A DNA stretch of 64,000 nt from Branchiostoma belcheri (taxonomy: Eukaryota; Chordata; Leptocardii; Amphioxiformes; Branchiostomatidae). How positions within the stretch are numbered: the first letter of the stretch is position 1; each line of letters begins with the position of its first letter. The DNA lies in assembly GCF_001625305.1 (NCBI RefSeq), contig NW_017804464.1:325840-389839 (forward strand). Reading direction: 5' to 3'. Made by a program: the position numbers and the translations under genes. The notes beneath the pieces were generated by a model that saw only the letters and a program-made list of their open reading frames with translations, was not told where the DNA came from and searched no databases. Positions 50,474-62,584 of the stretch are shown here, in pieces.

Positions 50474-53352
50474 ATGGCGGGTCGACATACGGAAAGGGCA
50501 GTGACCGCATCAAAACGCTGCTTCTTTGGTATCGTCATGGTGCTTGTTGTTGGGAGCTTGCTTCTCTTCGGTGTTCAGGTACACTACACTACAAATCACA
50601 TGGTTAATGTAATTACCAGATATACGTTATTTCTTCTCTTCCTAATCTCAGCAACAAATTTCATTAAAAGTTAGAAAGCAGTTAGTACAGGGTCTGTTCC
50701 ATCAAGAATCGTCATTTACCATGCTCAATCACGCGTATTCAGAACCGTACATGGGGCAAATCTACGTCCATGGACAAGCGGAGACTATCCAAAGCTCGAG
50801 TCTTTTAGATCGTATGTAATAATGATAGAATTCCATGCATTTAACATGAAGGATATCAACAACACTTTTCTGTGGACTAAACGAAATTTTAAGCAAATTC
50901 CTAGAATTCTTACAAATAGAGATAGTATATACCACATCGTGCATATGGGCTAACCCCTTCGGTGTTGACATCAAGTCAGTCACATTTCTGAGCTACACAC
51001 AATTTGCACAATCAAAGACAGAGTAGTTATTAAGATTAAAAAGAAAGGAATCTGTTCCAAAGAAAGCCGCCGCAGGTCGAACATCCAGTTGTCCAGGTCT
51101 CGATTAGGTCTAGGCCTAACCATATACCAAATGAATTTATGTCAGGGGCGTCTGGAGCCTTAATAACAACCACAGAAACCATCAAATGGGTCAAAACGAA
51201 AACATAAAATTATCACAAATTATAAGAAATTGTATATAAACGACACAAGTACAGATCTCATGTATTAAATACTCTTATATCGCATTCACTGTAATACTTG
51301 AACGAATCATGCACAGTTTATTCACTTTTCTACAGGAAAGATCATGGAAACCTACACCAAACCGTCCTGCCATTCACTCCAGGATGCCGACTCCTCTGGC
51401 CTTTGAATCATATCTAGATACGTACTTGAAACAACTGAACTTTTCCTTACAGTCTTACTCCAGTGAAAACTTAACGGTAGGGGACACGTTACGCGTTGTT
51501 TTCTTGGCTCAAGACGAACAAGGAAACATGACAACTAACATAGGTGACTATTTCCGGGCGTCCATTTTGAATCTAAAAACCAAGTCCGGCGCAGTTGGAA
51601 TTGTTGAAGACCACCGGAATGGTACGTACACGGCAACTTTCCGACTGTTGTGGGTGGGAGAGGTGAACATCAGGGTCCAACTTGTTCACCCACGTCAGGC
51701 TATAGATGTCATAGAAAGAACTGTGAGGGAACACCCTGTCGACAAGATTATGTTTGTGAAACGTTATATCGTCGGTAAGGCTAAAATCGACACCAGGTGT
51801 AACGTAGATCCGGCCGTGTTCAACACCACCACTCCGGTGTGTAACTACTCCGACCCGCATGCAGGAGCCAGGTGGTACTGTGAGAAAGCCGACAACATCT
51901 CCTGTAACACATCCGGGTACCACAGCTGGATAGGGAAGTATCCCAAGCTTGCGAGGGATGGAGAGGAAAAACTGTTTAGCAGGTAAAACTGCAAATATGC
52001 TTAGGTTGGATTTCGTCAAACCCATATATATAGACCGTCAGGATGATTCACAATGGAGACAGTTACAATGACTTGTGCATGTACTTGTGTCAATTGAAAT
52101 TCTGATTCACAAGTCATATCGATTAAGTTCTTTTTTTAATCATTTTTGAACATCTCAGCTCATTATCAATTATTGTTTATTTCTATTTTAGTGGGCTGAA
52201 TGGGGTGAAGAAATCAATTTCCGGATTCCCAAGAAAAATCAACGTGACCAGCGGTACGGCAATTCACTCTCTGTTTGTTGTCAGATTTGACCCATAATAA
52301 AGTAAATTAATGTAGGGCATAAAATTCACCAACACCTCAAAACACAGAGGGAACAAGAATTCGGAGATCTCATACCTCCATGAAATATGAGTTTTTGTAA
52401 ATGTTTTTTATTTGTCTCATTGACTATTGTAATAAGGTCGTAATTACCGTAATCTAGTTTAATCCATGGTTTTCTAAATTCAAATTAATATCTTAAAATG
52501 TAAAATTCACATGTGGAAATGTATGGTTTTATAAACAAGGAAAACGCGAGGAGCACTGACTACAAATAATCTGATATTTTCTCGCAAACAGGGTTGGACC
52601 CTCTGGCCAGTCGCACGCGGTGCATGCCGGGACTTCCTACCCCACCGATCTCCGGATTTTATGCCGGAGGTGTCTGGAACTCACTAGTCTGTCATAACAG
52701 ACACTTCTCCAACCAATCAGAATGGAGGACATGTCTGAGGGGGAAGACCCTGCATTTCATGGGAGACTCCACCATACGACAGTGGTACGAACGCTTGGTT
52801 AAGCTACTAAGGCTCACCAACATTCCACTTCCGGACGCCATCCACCAGACTGGATCTCTGCTTGCCCGTGACACAATAAACAACACAACGGCAAAATATC
52901 GTTCCCATGGACCGCCTCTTCGTTGCGCATGGACCCGGACATTCCACCTACAGTATGTTGCAAACGTCATAGATGAAATCGAAGGAGGACCAAACGACGT
53001 GGTCGGCATCACTCTTTGGGCCCACTTCACCACGTACCCTGTGGACATGTACAGAGAGAGGATGGAGGCCATCCGAGCTGCGATTCAACGGCTTCATCAG
53101 AGGAGTCCTGATACCCTCGTGGTCATCAAGTCTGCCAACACACGGACGGGGAACGAGCTAGTCGCCGGAGACTGGCTGGCGCTCCAGCTGGACTTGGCGA
53201 TGAGAGAAATGTTTGAGGGGATGAACGTTGTTCTAGTAGATGCCTGGGAAATGACAACAGCACAACAATGGCACAAAGACGCGATTCACCCCGCTAGAGA
53301 TATTGTTAAACAAGAACTAGAATATTTGTGCTCTTTTATCTGCCCCTCATAA
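50474..53352 (+). CDS. Gene 4: NXPE family protein (neurexophilin and PC-esterase domain)
   Basis: Exons 50474-50578, 51336-51982, 52192-52253 and 52592-53352 give 1575 nt (524 aa plus stop) in frame. The N-terminus is a type II signal anchor (FFGIVMVLVVGSLLLFGV) after a short basic tail, so the protein should face the Golgi lumen or outside. Residues about 50-270 form the Ig-like neurexophilin-type region (RNGTYTATFRLLWVGEVNI). The last exon is the PC-esterase/SGNH-like domain: GDSTIRQWY holds the nucleophile-type Gly-Asp-Ser, and KDAIHPA the Asp-x-x-His at the end. NXPE relatives are linked to carbohydrate O-acetylation, so a glycan-modifying role is inferred. A conserved poly(A) context follows. 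Confidence 0.9.
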
Positions 53353-53903
53353 CTCTTGTCGTGAGGGTAGGAGGATCTGTGATCCGCTCAGTATCAGAGC
53401 CAGAGCATTGCCGATATTTGGATAGTCATGATCAGTGGTTGCTATAAACATCAATGCTGCTACAAACTAGCTAAGCAATATCGTCAAAAAAGATTTAGAA
53501 ACAATAATATGCTTAGATGTCCCTTTTCTCAGGGCACTGTCGATACACGACTAATATTGCTAATAGCCTTGGGCTATATGCATGTATTTCTGCACATGAG
53601 ACTTTTGCTCCATCTCTGCACATGATTTTGTGAACCAGGCGATCGAGGTACATTTTATTCAGGCTGGACATTGATCAATAATCACTGACAACCTTACAGG
53701 TGTCTGAGGTCTTCACAGCTTCTTGTTTCTCACTGTAAAATACCGTTGAATCCATGTTTGGGTGGTATTTCAAGCAAGAAATCAAACCCCATGATAGTAA
53801 CCGTAAATATAGTCGCACAAGTTGATTATAGACAGTAGTTGTATGTTTTCTGTTGCTTAAGTTTACATCAGTTTCTGTAGCCTTCGAGCATGATTTTTCA
53901 AAT

Positions 53904-53909
53904 AATAAA
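53904..53909 (+). terminator. Poly(A) signal of gene 4
   Basis: AATAAA about 550 bp after the stop, in a stretch conserved with the other two NXPE copies. Confidence 0.6.
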
Positions 53910-53959
53910 GAATCAATCGATTAACCTTTGTGTCTATGGTAAAAAGACCAGACTTGATA

Positions 53960-54755
53960 GACCTTGCTGTGTAAAACTGGGTCGCTGGGCGGCGCTGTTC
54001 TAGTAGTTGAAACATTTACGACACCCGATGATTGCCTAATCTCCAAGCAGATCCCTATCGGTGGCAAAAAGACAGTATCAAATTGGCCAGGCAGTACTAG
54101 TATCCATTAGCCAGAGAAGGTCCGGGGATGGTGGGATTAGCAAAAAAAAAAAAAACGGCCATATATAAAAAGCTAACGATCATTCCCCCACAACCTCTGC
54201 TTGGAGAGTAATGATTACCAACAATGCATTGAAAAGATGCAACCAGTTGTGGAAAAAGTTGCACCTTGAAGAGGATTGCCTCACAACATGACTGAGACAT
54301 AAATGGTTTCCAAGTCGAGATGTTTCAATGTCAAATGCTGTCAGTTTTGTGGGGAATGCATGATTTCTGATCTCGAAAATGACTTGGTCGCCATGAACAC
54401 TTATCGGGCCTTGAGCGGACCCAGCTCACGGCGGTCGCGGTCGTGATGGCCAGGTGGTCGGACAGGCTGCTTAATGCTTGCATCATTGGGGAAACGTTTT
54501 GGAATCGAGAAAAGGCGGTGGCCATGTGGCCAGCTTAAAGAGGTGGTCACCTTGGCAGGTTTGACTGTACTGTTAAAGAGTGACCATAGTAGTTTGCCCT
54601 GACGACATACATGTTTCACATTAACAGGATCTAATCCGGCCAGATCTCGATTTACATTTCAAGTTTAATATGAGAGTATCTGACTTACAGTGCTGATAGA
54701 AAGGAGTCACATCACCTATCTGCAAGTCGCTGATCCATCCCATACTTCTCAACCG
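53960..54755. other. Spacer after gene 4
   Basis: Contains the dispersed TAATCTCCAAGCAGATC repeat (about 54029-54070), a poly(A) run near 54141, and no recognisable exon. Confidence 0.45.
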
Positions 54756-55019
54756 TTTTTTTTTTATTTGATTTGATTTGATTTATTGAAATTGCAACAG
54801 TGCAATACACGCGGAACAGAGGCAGCTGTTGCTGGTGTTGTGTCCCGCACATAGAAACAAATACAGGACAGACAATACTCATTTTCACTTGAGTCTAGTG
54901 GGGAAAGTCGTGTAAAGTGCCTTTCCCAAGGGCACAAGATCGGTGGCATGTCAGGACTCGAACCCGGGACCTCTTGATTCCGAGTCGCGCACGCTGCCGT
55001 TGCGCCACACGACCCCACC
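54756..55019 (-). mobile_element. tRNA-derived SINE, full copy
   Basis: On the minus strand the head carries an A box TGGCGCAACGG and a perfect B box GGTTCGAGTCC in a tRNA-like (Arg-type) context. A body of about 180 bp follows, then a tail of AAATC repeats running into poly(A). The two internal promoter boxes are intact, so it could be transcribed by RNA polymerase III. Confidence 0.85.
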
Positions 55020-55069
55020 GTGGCGTTTTCATGTGCTTACTACAAAAGGCTGTTTGCACAATCCAACCC

Positions 55070-56120
55070 CCAATGTGTTCCAACCTGCAAGCCTCCTTAG
55101 CAGTCCCTACACGTTGTGCTTATTTTAGACTTTGATGGTAAAAAGTTCTGGCTGTACCGGGTACCTTTAAATGGGGGTTACAAGGAACCAAGTAGTGTCA
55201 AAAAAGCACATGATATACGCGGAGAGTTCCTCTGACATTTATTACGATCCCAAGATGCTTTGTGCATTACATCCAACATTCTGACCTTCCAGTATAACGA
55301 GGCGAGCACACAAAAACAAACATGTTTCGGAGGCCACGGCCATAACGGTCGTTGTCATTTTGCAATGAACGAAATATCGAGTGGTTGTAGATTGTAGCGA
55401 TAGTTTACTGCAAACACATGCCCAAGGGCTAATTACAGGTACAAAGAACATGTAAGAAAAATGATAAAATGATATAAGAGAATATGTCTAATATTATATA
55501 CTATGTACGTGGTATTATGTATCTTTCTCTTACACTTTAGGTAATGTTTTACACCCATTCAACGGGTACAAATTGCAACTCGTCATATGCGGAATCTCAG
55601 AGAATAGCGCGTTCTGTGTGTCAGTTGCATGTTAGTTTTGTGAAAGTTACACCTGTCACGCAGTTGGGTGGTAGAGAGACGGGTCCTAGGCCAGGATCTG
55701 ACCCGTCTTGGCAAGTCTTTCCGAACAGAGTATCCAAGACCGTAGTGTCCCAGTTCAATAGACAACAGACTCTAAAAGGATAAGGGTCGTACCATTTCCA
55801 ACAATCTATATGTTGACATGTAAAGGTTAACGGTGTACTATGACTGTACTGTTTGTACATTCCGTTCTGTTGTGTCTAGAGCCAGTGAACGTGTTACTTG
55901 ATGTCTCCGTGAAACAGTAGTCTGTGTTCCCACCTGTAACCTCCTTAGTGGTCTCTAGGCTTCATGCTTATTTTGGGTTTTAATATAATCTTTTTTTTCT
56001 GGTTGTTTATCAGTTCTGGCTATACCAGGTACCCATAAAGGAGGGTTACAAAAAACCAAGTACAGTCAGAACTTACAGATAAATACCAAGAAATGGCACG
56101 CAGTTCCTCTGACAACTTCT
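55070..56120 (+). repeat. Direct repeats upstream of gene 5
   Basis: The block around 55070-55240 (GTTCTGGCTGTACCGGGTACC, AAGGAACCAAGTA, AGTTCCTCTGACA) recurs at about 55925-56115 with differences, giving an imperfect direct duplication of about 170 bp. The segment 55690-55790 (CGAACAGAGTATCCAAGAC, AAAGGATAAGGG) also resembles 57545-57610. No exon seen. Confidence 0.55.
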
Positions 56121-56737
56121 CTCAATCACAAGAAACCTTTAAGGGAATTGTTACCACCGATGTTTGGTGTCAGGTGAGACTTCCCCTGCACATTGACACA
56201 GCACCATTAGTAGCCTTGGAGACTGTAGCTATAACTTTTAAGGTCAGATTAGGGTCATTGCTACCTGATACCGAGACTTGAGTTCCGAAATGAGACTTAT
56301 TCACTGCAGTAAATAAGTTCCGAGTCCATCGAGAACGTGATAAGTTTCCTATCACGCATATTATGTGGTTCTCTTACAGACGCATGCTTTCTGTACGTAA
56401 AGGTACCCTTAAAACACTTATCGATATTAAAGAGTGAGCAGCTTGGCTGAAAACATGATCCGCGGGACAGCACTCATCTAGATCTATTGAACTACCAGTT
56501 CCTAGATTAAACCGCAATTTCAAATGAATTTTATAGGTAAAGAACAATTTTTTAATGTTTTTGTGTTTCCTGTTTTCATATATAGGTTCTTCGGAAACGA
56601 AGCCAAGTCGACGATCTAGTGTCATATTTCAATCATGATACTAAATATCAAGGGTTACACATTTCCCACCCTAATGAAAAGGTGCACGCAACTGACAAGT
56701 CTGACACTTGTCAGTTGCGTGCAAGTGGTAGAGCAGC

Positions 56738-57518
56738 GAAGCCCGGTGTCACAGCGATCTCGTCCCCCCGTGATTTCGCCCTCCCCGGGGCGAATTTCTA
56801 GCGATTTTGTCCTCCGCGCTAGTGATTTGCCCCCCCCCCCTTCGCCCCCCCCCTTAGTGATTTCGCCAAACAAAAAATCAGTTATTTCCTCGAAAACTTC
56901 CATTTAAGCATGTCCAAGTACACAAATTTGTTGAGTACAGGGGTCGTATGGCGTAACGGTACAGTGCTCGACTCGGAACCAAGAGGTTCTGACATGCCAT
57001 CGATTTTATGCCCTTGAGGAAGGCACTTTACACGACTTCGCTCAGCATCAGGTGAAAATGAGTATTGTATTGTCCCCTGTGTTGGTGGCGGCATTAATAT
57101 AAAACTTGAGTGTGCCGTACGCGTCACCATGTCTTGTGATTACATGTTACAATATTACAAAAAATTCTATTTATAGTATTTCGTTGTATTCGGGGAATTA
57201 TGTTGCATGTTATCACTCTCAAAAGTACTCTACCAATGATCGGCTGAAATCCTGTGTTGTTGAGATGCCTTTGCTGTTGACCGTAGCAACAGGGAATACT
57301 TCAACCAAAGAGGATGCTTTTTTGCTTCAACCGAGCGAACCCTTCATAATCGTTAGAATTGAAAAAAATGTGTACCTGCGGTACGGTTTAAAAGAGTTGT
57401 TTAACTAATTGGCGGGAGAGGGGGAGGGGAGATCTACGGAGGCGGGGCGAAATCGCTAGCGATCTTATCCCCCAGGGAGGGCGAAATCGCCGGGGGGAGC
57501 GATCGCATGTGACACCGG
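56738..57518. mobile_element. TIR element of about 780 bp
   Basis: Long imperfect inverted repeats of about 110 bp beginning GGTGTCACA and containing GGCGATTTCGCCCTCCC and CTAGCGATTT, at 56738-56850 and 57410-57518. The inside holds the second SINE and no transposase, so it is non-autonomous. Its left flank TGGTAGAGCAG and right flank GGTCCGATCCC resemble tRNA A and B boxes split by the insertion. Confidence 0.65.
56941..57112 (+). mobile_element. tRNA-derived SINE, decayed copy
   Basis: Same family as the copy at 54756-55019 but in opposite orientation. The A box region TGGCGTAACGG is kept. The B box is deleted (the text runs CCAAGAGGTTCTGACATGCC), and the tail is missing. Internal promoter lost. 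Confidence 0.75.
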
Positions 57519-57729
57519 CATTCCATGGTCCGATCCCGCGCTGGCTAGCTTGTCCACCCTCAAGTCTTTTCGAACAGCCCACGGTAGAGACAAGACACCC
57601 TATAAAGGATAAAGGGCTTCTTGTGGAAGGAATTCGAACCGACAAAGTCAAGTTCAGCGAGAAACGTCCATTCATACTCGTGCAAGCTCTTAACAAGCTT
57701 TGTTGTTCCTGCCTGCTGACATAAACGTG

Positions 57730-58865
57730 AGTTCAAACATTGAATTCTCTCAGTACGATAGTACTTTCTTACTAATGTAACATCGATCCAAATAACAGAA
57801 TTTTGTTCGTGCTTTTAGTTCTTAAAAGGAATATTCAGCGTTGTATTTGTGGCCTCTGTTTGGCTGTAGTGAAGCGCTAAAAGTATGACTCAAGAAGAAT
57901 GGAATGAGAGGTGAGACAGCAGTATGTACAATGACTAGGTATAGATTAAGGATTCTTAACCCATGTACACTGCATAGTAGACCAGGAAGCGGTCTTTTGA
58001 GGCCGGTTGAAGTATTTAGTAATACTGAACATAACATGTTCGCTATGGTTTTATTTTCGCGGTGGATTTATTTACTCTCCACTGCAAAATTATGACACCA
58101 CGTGTGAACTCCCTCCTTTAGTCCTTAGCCTTAGTTACAGGCAATACACACCAGGTATGAATGTCTGTTTATGTTCGAATTCTTTCATCACACACCAGGC
58201 CCAAGTTGGTGTCACGCTTTACTAATTGTGTACCTCTACCAGCCCTAATCCTACGAGGGTACGAATTCGGCAAAAAGAGGCATGTTGTATTATTAGTACA
58301 GACAATATCCTAAACTATAGCTTTTATCACCCCTTCGTTTTTGTCTTTTAAAGCTTCATCAATAGGAAGGCTTTTTCTAGCCTAGACTGGTAGTCTCCAT
58401 ACAAAAAAAATTACAGATTTTGAACTGTAAACAAAATTTTCCGAGTACTAAGCGCTTGTACAAACTCTAAAGAACATTTAAGTTATCTCTTGTTATCGTT
58501 TTCCGCTTCTATGTTTAGTACTTAAATATATCAGATCACGTGAACGTACAGAGGTGAGAGTTGTATTATGAACACAGTATTGTAGTGCGGTCAAAGAGAC
58601 TTAAACGTCGGGACCGTGAATGATATCGCAGCCCAAACAACTGAAGAAAATTACTAAAGAAGCACAATTGTAAGTAGTTTGGTTTTGTTTGTTTGAACCA
58701 TTCATTGGCGTTGTGACTGAAGGGTGGATAGTCCCAGTAGGAACGGTCTCCCCTCCCTCTCTCCTCCCACCTGTCTACTTCTGGTACAGTGTAGGATTTA
58801 TATTGTGAAAAATATGAAGATAGCACAAATGGTCCTTATTATTACTGTACCTTTCTCTTCAAAGG
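57730..58865. other. First intron / 5-prime region of gene 5
   Basis: Presumed intron between the UTR exon ending 57726 and the coding start. It shares blocks with the gene 4 intron. No exon recognised. Confidence 0.5.
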
Positions 58866-58871
58866 GCAAGA

Positions 58872-61559
58872 ATGGCGGGTCGACATACGGAAAGGGCAGT
58901 GACCGCATCAAAACGCTGCTTCTTTGGTATCGTCATGGTGCTTGTTGTTGGGAGCTTGCTTCTCTTCGGTGTTCAGGTACACTACGTAATGTACTACACT
59001 ACACATAGTTAATGTAATACAAGGCATATATGTGTACGTTCCTCTCTTCCTAATCTCAGCAACAAATTTCATTAAAAGTTAGTACAGGGTGTGCTGTACC
59101 CAGAATCGTACTTTGTCCAGATCCGTACATGGGGCAGATCTACGTACTTGGATAAGTAGAGTCTATTGGATTGTATGTCATAATGATAGAATTCCATGCA
59201 GTTATGTATGTGCAAGGACATTATACACGTATGTGGGGTAACTCCTGCGGTGTTGACACTCAAATCAGTCAAAACGAAAACGTACATAACACATTGTTAT
59301 TAGTGATATACACGACAATCTAGCTCCGCCACTAGACATAACATACAGAGAACAGACATCAGTATTACTTGAACGAATCATGCACAACATCTTCACTTTT
59401 CTACAGGAAAGTTCATGGAAACCTACACCAAACCGTCCTGCCATACACTCCGGGAAAGCTATACCGACTTCTCCACCCATACAATCTAAGACCACCCCTC
59501 CACCCATACAATCTAAGACCACCCCTCCACCCATACAATCTAAGACCACCCCTCCTTCCGTACAATCTAAGGCCACCCCTCCATCCGTACAATCTAAGAC
59601 CACCCCTCCACCCGTACAATCTAAGACCACCCCTCCACCCGTACAATCTAAGACCACTCCTCCACCCGTACAATCTAAGACCACCCTCACCCGTTAAATC
59701 GTATTTAGATACGTACTTCAAACAACTGAAGTTTTCCTTACAGTCTCACTCCAGTGAAAACTTAACGGTAGGGGACACGTTACGCGTTGTTATCTTGGCT
59801 CAGGACAAGCAAGGGAACATGACAACTAACATAGGTGATTATTTCCGGGCGTCCATTTTGAATCTAAAAACCAAGTCCGGTGCAGTTGGAATTGTTGAAG
59901 ACCACCGGAATGGTACGTACACGGCAATCTTCCGACTGTTGTGGGCGGGAGAGGTGAACATCAATGTCCAACTTGTGCTCCCACGTCAGGCTATAGATGT
60001 CATAGAAAGAACTGTTAGGGAACATCCTATCGACAAGATTATGTTTGTGAAACGCTACATCGTCGGTAAGGCTAAAATCGACACCAGGTGTAACGTAGAC
60101 CCGGCCGTGTTTAACACCACCGCCCCGGTGTGTAACTACTCCGACCCGCACGCAGGAGCCAGGTGGTACTGTGAGAAAGCCGACAACATCTCCTGTAACA
60201 CATCCGGGTACCACGCCAAGCATTCAACCACTAGTTCTGTCAAGCTGCTGAAGGATGGAGAGGAAAAACTGTTTGGCAGGTATATACTGTAAATCATTTT
60301 ATATTCGCGATATCAAAAGTTCACGGTCTGAGAAAGATGGACATATTCGAACTACATGTATATGTTTCGCGGTGGCGGCAGGTGCAGAAGAAAGAAAGTT
60401 GGCGAATTATTTGTTCGCGCGCTATGATAAATAAGCGGTACAGAAGTGATCACGAAAAATATAAAAAATATAAGATGTTTTTGAAATTCAGAGGTCCAAA
60501 AGTGTTTGCAGTTGCGATCTTCCAACATGTCAGAACATTATCATTAGTGTCTTAAGTACGTTTTTCCTTTTTTTCCAGAGGGCTGAATGGAGTAAAGAAA
60601 TCCATATCTGGGTCCCCATCTAAGATCAATGTCATCAGCGGTAAGACCCAAAATCTAATTTTTTTTCAAATCTTATTCTTTTGTTGAAGGTAAACTATGT
60701 GGGTTACAAATGAGAGAATGTGTTGTAACTAAAACTGCAAAGGTGTTAGTTAAACATGGGTGCATGAAGCGCATTATCACACATTTTCTCGCAAACAGGC
60801 TTGGACCCTTTGGTCAACCGCACGCGGTGCATGCCGGGACTTCCCACCCCACAGATCTCCGGATTTTATGCCGGAGGCGTCTGGAACTCACTAGTCTGTC
60901 ATAACAGACACTTCTCCAACCAATCAGAATGGAGGAAATGTCTGAAGGGGAAGACCCTTCATTTCATGGGAGACTCCACCATACGACAGTGGTACGAACA
61001 TTTCGTTAAGATACTAAACCTTACGGACAGTCCACTTCCGGACGCCATCCACCAGACTGGACCTCTGCTTGCCCGTGACACAGTAAACAACATAACGGTA
61101 AAAGATCGTTCCCACGGACCGCCTCTCCGTTGCGGATGGACCCGGACATTCCACCTACAGTACGTCGCCAACGTCATAGATGAAATCGAAGGAGGGCCAA
61201 ACGACGTGGTCGGCATCACTCTCTGGGCCCACTTCACCACGTACCCTGTGGGCATGTACAGAGAGAGGATGGAGGCCATCCGAGCTGCGATTCAACGGCT
61301 GCATCAGAGGAGTCCCCAGACCCTCGTGGTCATCAAGTCCGCCAACACACGGACAGGGAACGAGCTAGTCGCCGGAGACTGGCTGGCGCTCCAGATGGAC
61401 TTGGTGATGAGAGAGATGTTTGAGGGGATGAAAGTTGTTCTGGTAGATGCCTGGGAAATGACAACAGCACAACAATGGCACAAAGACGTCATTCACCCCG
61501 CCAGTGACATTATCATACAAGAACTAGAATATTTGTGTTCTTTTATTTGCCCCTCCTAA
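58872..61559 (+). pseudogene. Gene 5: second NXPE copy, frameshifted at a minisatellite in exon 2
   Basis: Tandem copy of gene 4. Exons by homology: 58872-58976 (signal anchor identical to gene 4), 59407-60279, 60579-60640, 60799-61559. Splice sites and the PC-esterase exon (GDSTIRQWYE, KDVIHPA) are intact. Exon 2 contains eight 27-bp repeats that translate in the ancestral frame as PPIQSKTT-like units. The last unit lacks two bases, so that frame stops at 59695-59697. The conserved SYLDTYFKQLK region continues in another frame. Exon 2 is 873 nt, where frame continuity needs two more bases (or one fewer). It may be a true pseudogene, a frameshift allele at an unstable repeat, or an assembly error in the repeat. 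Everything after the repeat looks under coding constraint. Confidence 0.75.
59473..59693 (+). repeat. 27-bp coding minisatellite in gene 5 exon 2
   Basis: Eight units of 27 bp around ACAATCTAAGACCACC. Units 1-3 read CCCATA, units 4-8 TCCGTA or CCCGTA at the variable part. Because 27 is a multiple of three, two frames stay open: Pro-Thr-Ser-rich PPIQSKTT and HPYNLRPPL. Absent from gene 4, which has a short MPTPLAFE linker here. Confidence 0.92.
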
Positions 61560-61955
61560 CTGTTCCTAACAGAATCAGAGCCAGAGCATTGCTGATTATT
61601 TGATAGTCATGATCACGCAGGGGTTATGCTACCATAAACCAGATAAGCAATTGTTATCGTCAAAAATCTAGGAACAATAATCAACTCAAGTGTCCTTCTT
61701 GTTCAAGAATGCCATGACTAATGCTGCTAATGTTTAAGTTCTTGCAAAGACCGTGGGCTATTTCTGGACATTAGGCTTTGACTTCTGCACATTATTCTAT
61801 AAGTTACATTTTATAAGTTACTGTACTTTATTCAGGCTGGTCAATGGCCCCATGACAGTAAACGTAGTAGCCGTACAAATAGACAGCAGTTGTGTGTTTT
61901 CTATTTCTTAACTTTACTTCTGTGATGCTGTAGCCCCGGGCATAATTTTTCAGAT

Positions 61956-61961
61956 AATAAA
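61956..61961 (+). terminator. Poly(A) signal of gene 5
   Basis: AATAAA in the AATAATAAAGAATC context shared by the NXPE copies. Confidence 0.55.
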
Positions 61962-62314
61962 GAATCAATCCATGACCCTTTGTGTCTATGGTAAATAATG
62001 GACCATGCTTGGTAGACCTTGCTGTGCAAAACTGGATAGCTAGGCGGCGCTGTTGTCCGCCTTGAAACATTTACGACTCTGTCATTTTACGGCAGTAATA
62101 AACACTACCTTAACATGTCTATCTTGTGCTCCGCGTTATTATGTTTTCACCTAGGTAATCGCTATTGACAGGACAAAACCAGTCAATATCAGATAGAAAC
62201 ATTTTGTACAATTGACAGGAGCAGAACATTTTGACAGAATTTACATTGATAGAATCATCCTGTCAACTTAGTAACAGAAAAGTTTGTACAATCAAATGTC
62301 CACTCGTCTCAATT

Positions 62315-62528
62315 CACGAGTTTCCCATCCCCAGAATGCATTGCGAATCCTTGGGGGTAAATCTCATTTGCATAGCGCAGGACGGCATCCTGTTGACGTT
62401 CAACAGCTTGTTTTTCAAAACACACTGACAAACAAGCTGTTGAACGTCAACAGGATGCCGTCCTGCGCTATGCAAATGAGATTTACCCCCCAGGATTCGC
62501 AATGCATTTGGGGGATGGGAAACTCGTG
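62315..62528. repeat. 214-bp near-perfect palindrome upstream of the methyltransferase
   Basis: Arms of about 99 bp (62315-62413 and 62430-62528) with a 16-bp loop and only a few mismatches. Each arm contains the octamer ATGCAAAT in opposite orientation. The right arm ends 57 bp before the ATG. Either a foldback insertion or a hairpin-forming regulatory region. Confidence 0.88.
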
Positions 62529-62584
62529 AGTAGGCGTTGCCGCACTGCTGCTTGCTGCAGCTATTTACGGAACGAAACTCCGCC

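Noticed and set aside
51573-52025. Minus-strand 150-residue frame opposite NXPE exon 2
   Set aside because: Antisense of a well-supported exon with family motifs; no domain in the antisense frame.
54943-55128. Plus-strand frames over the SINE head
   Set aside because: Sequence is a tRNA-derived SINE; the peptides are typical SINE read-through.
59265-59721. Minus-strand repetitive frames (Gly-Gly-Val-Val-Leu type) and a plus-strand HPYNLRPP repeat frame
   Set aside because: A 27-bp repeat keeps several frames open by arithmetic. The frame joined to exon 1 by homology with gene 4 is the PPIQSKTT one.
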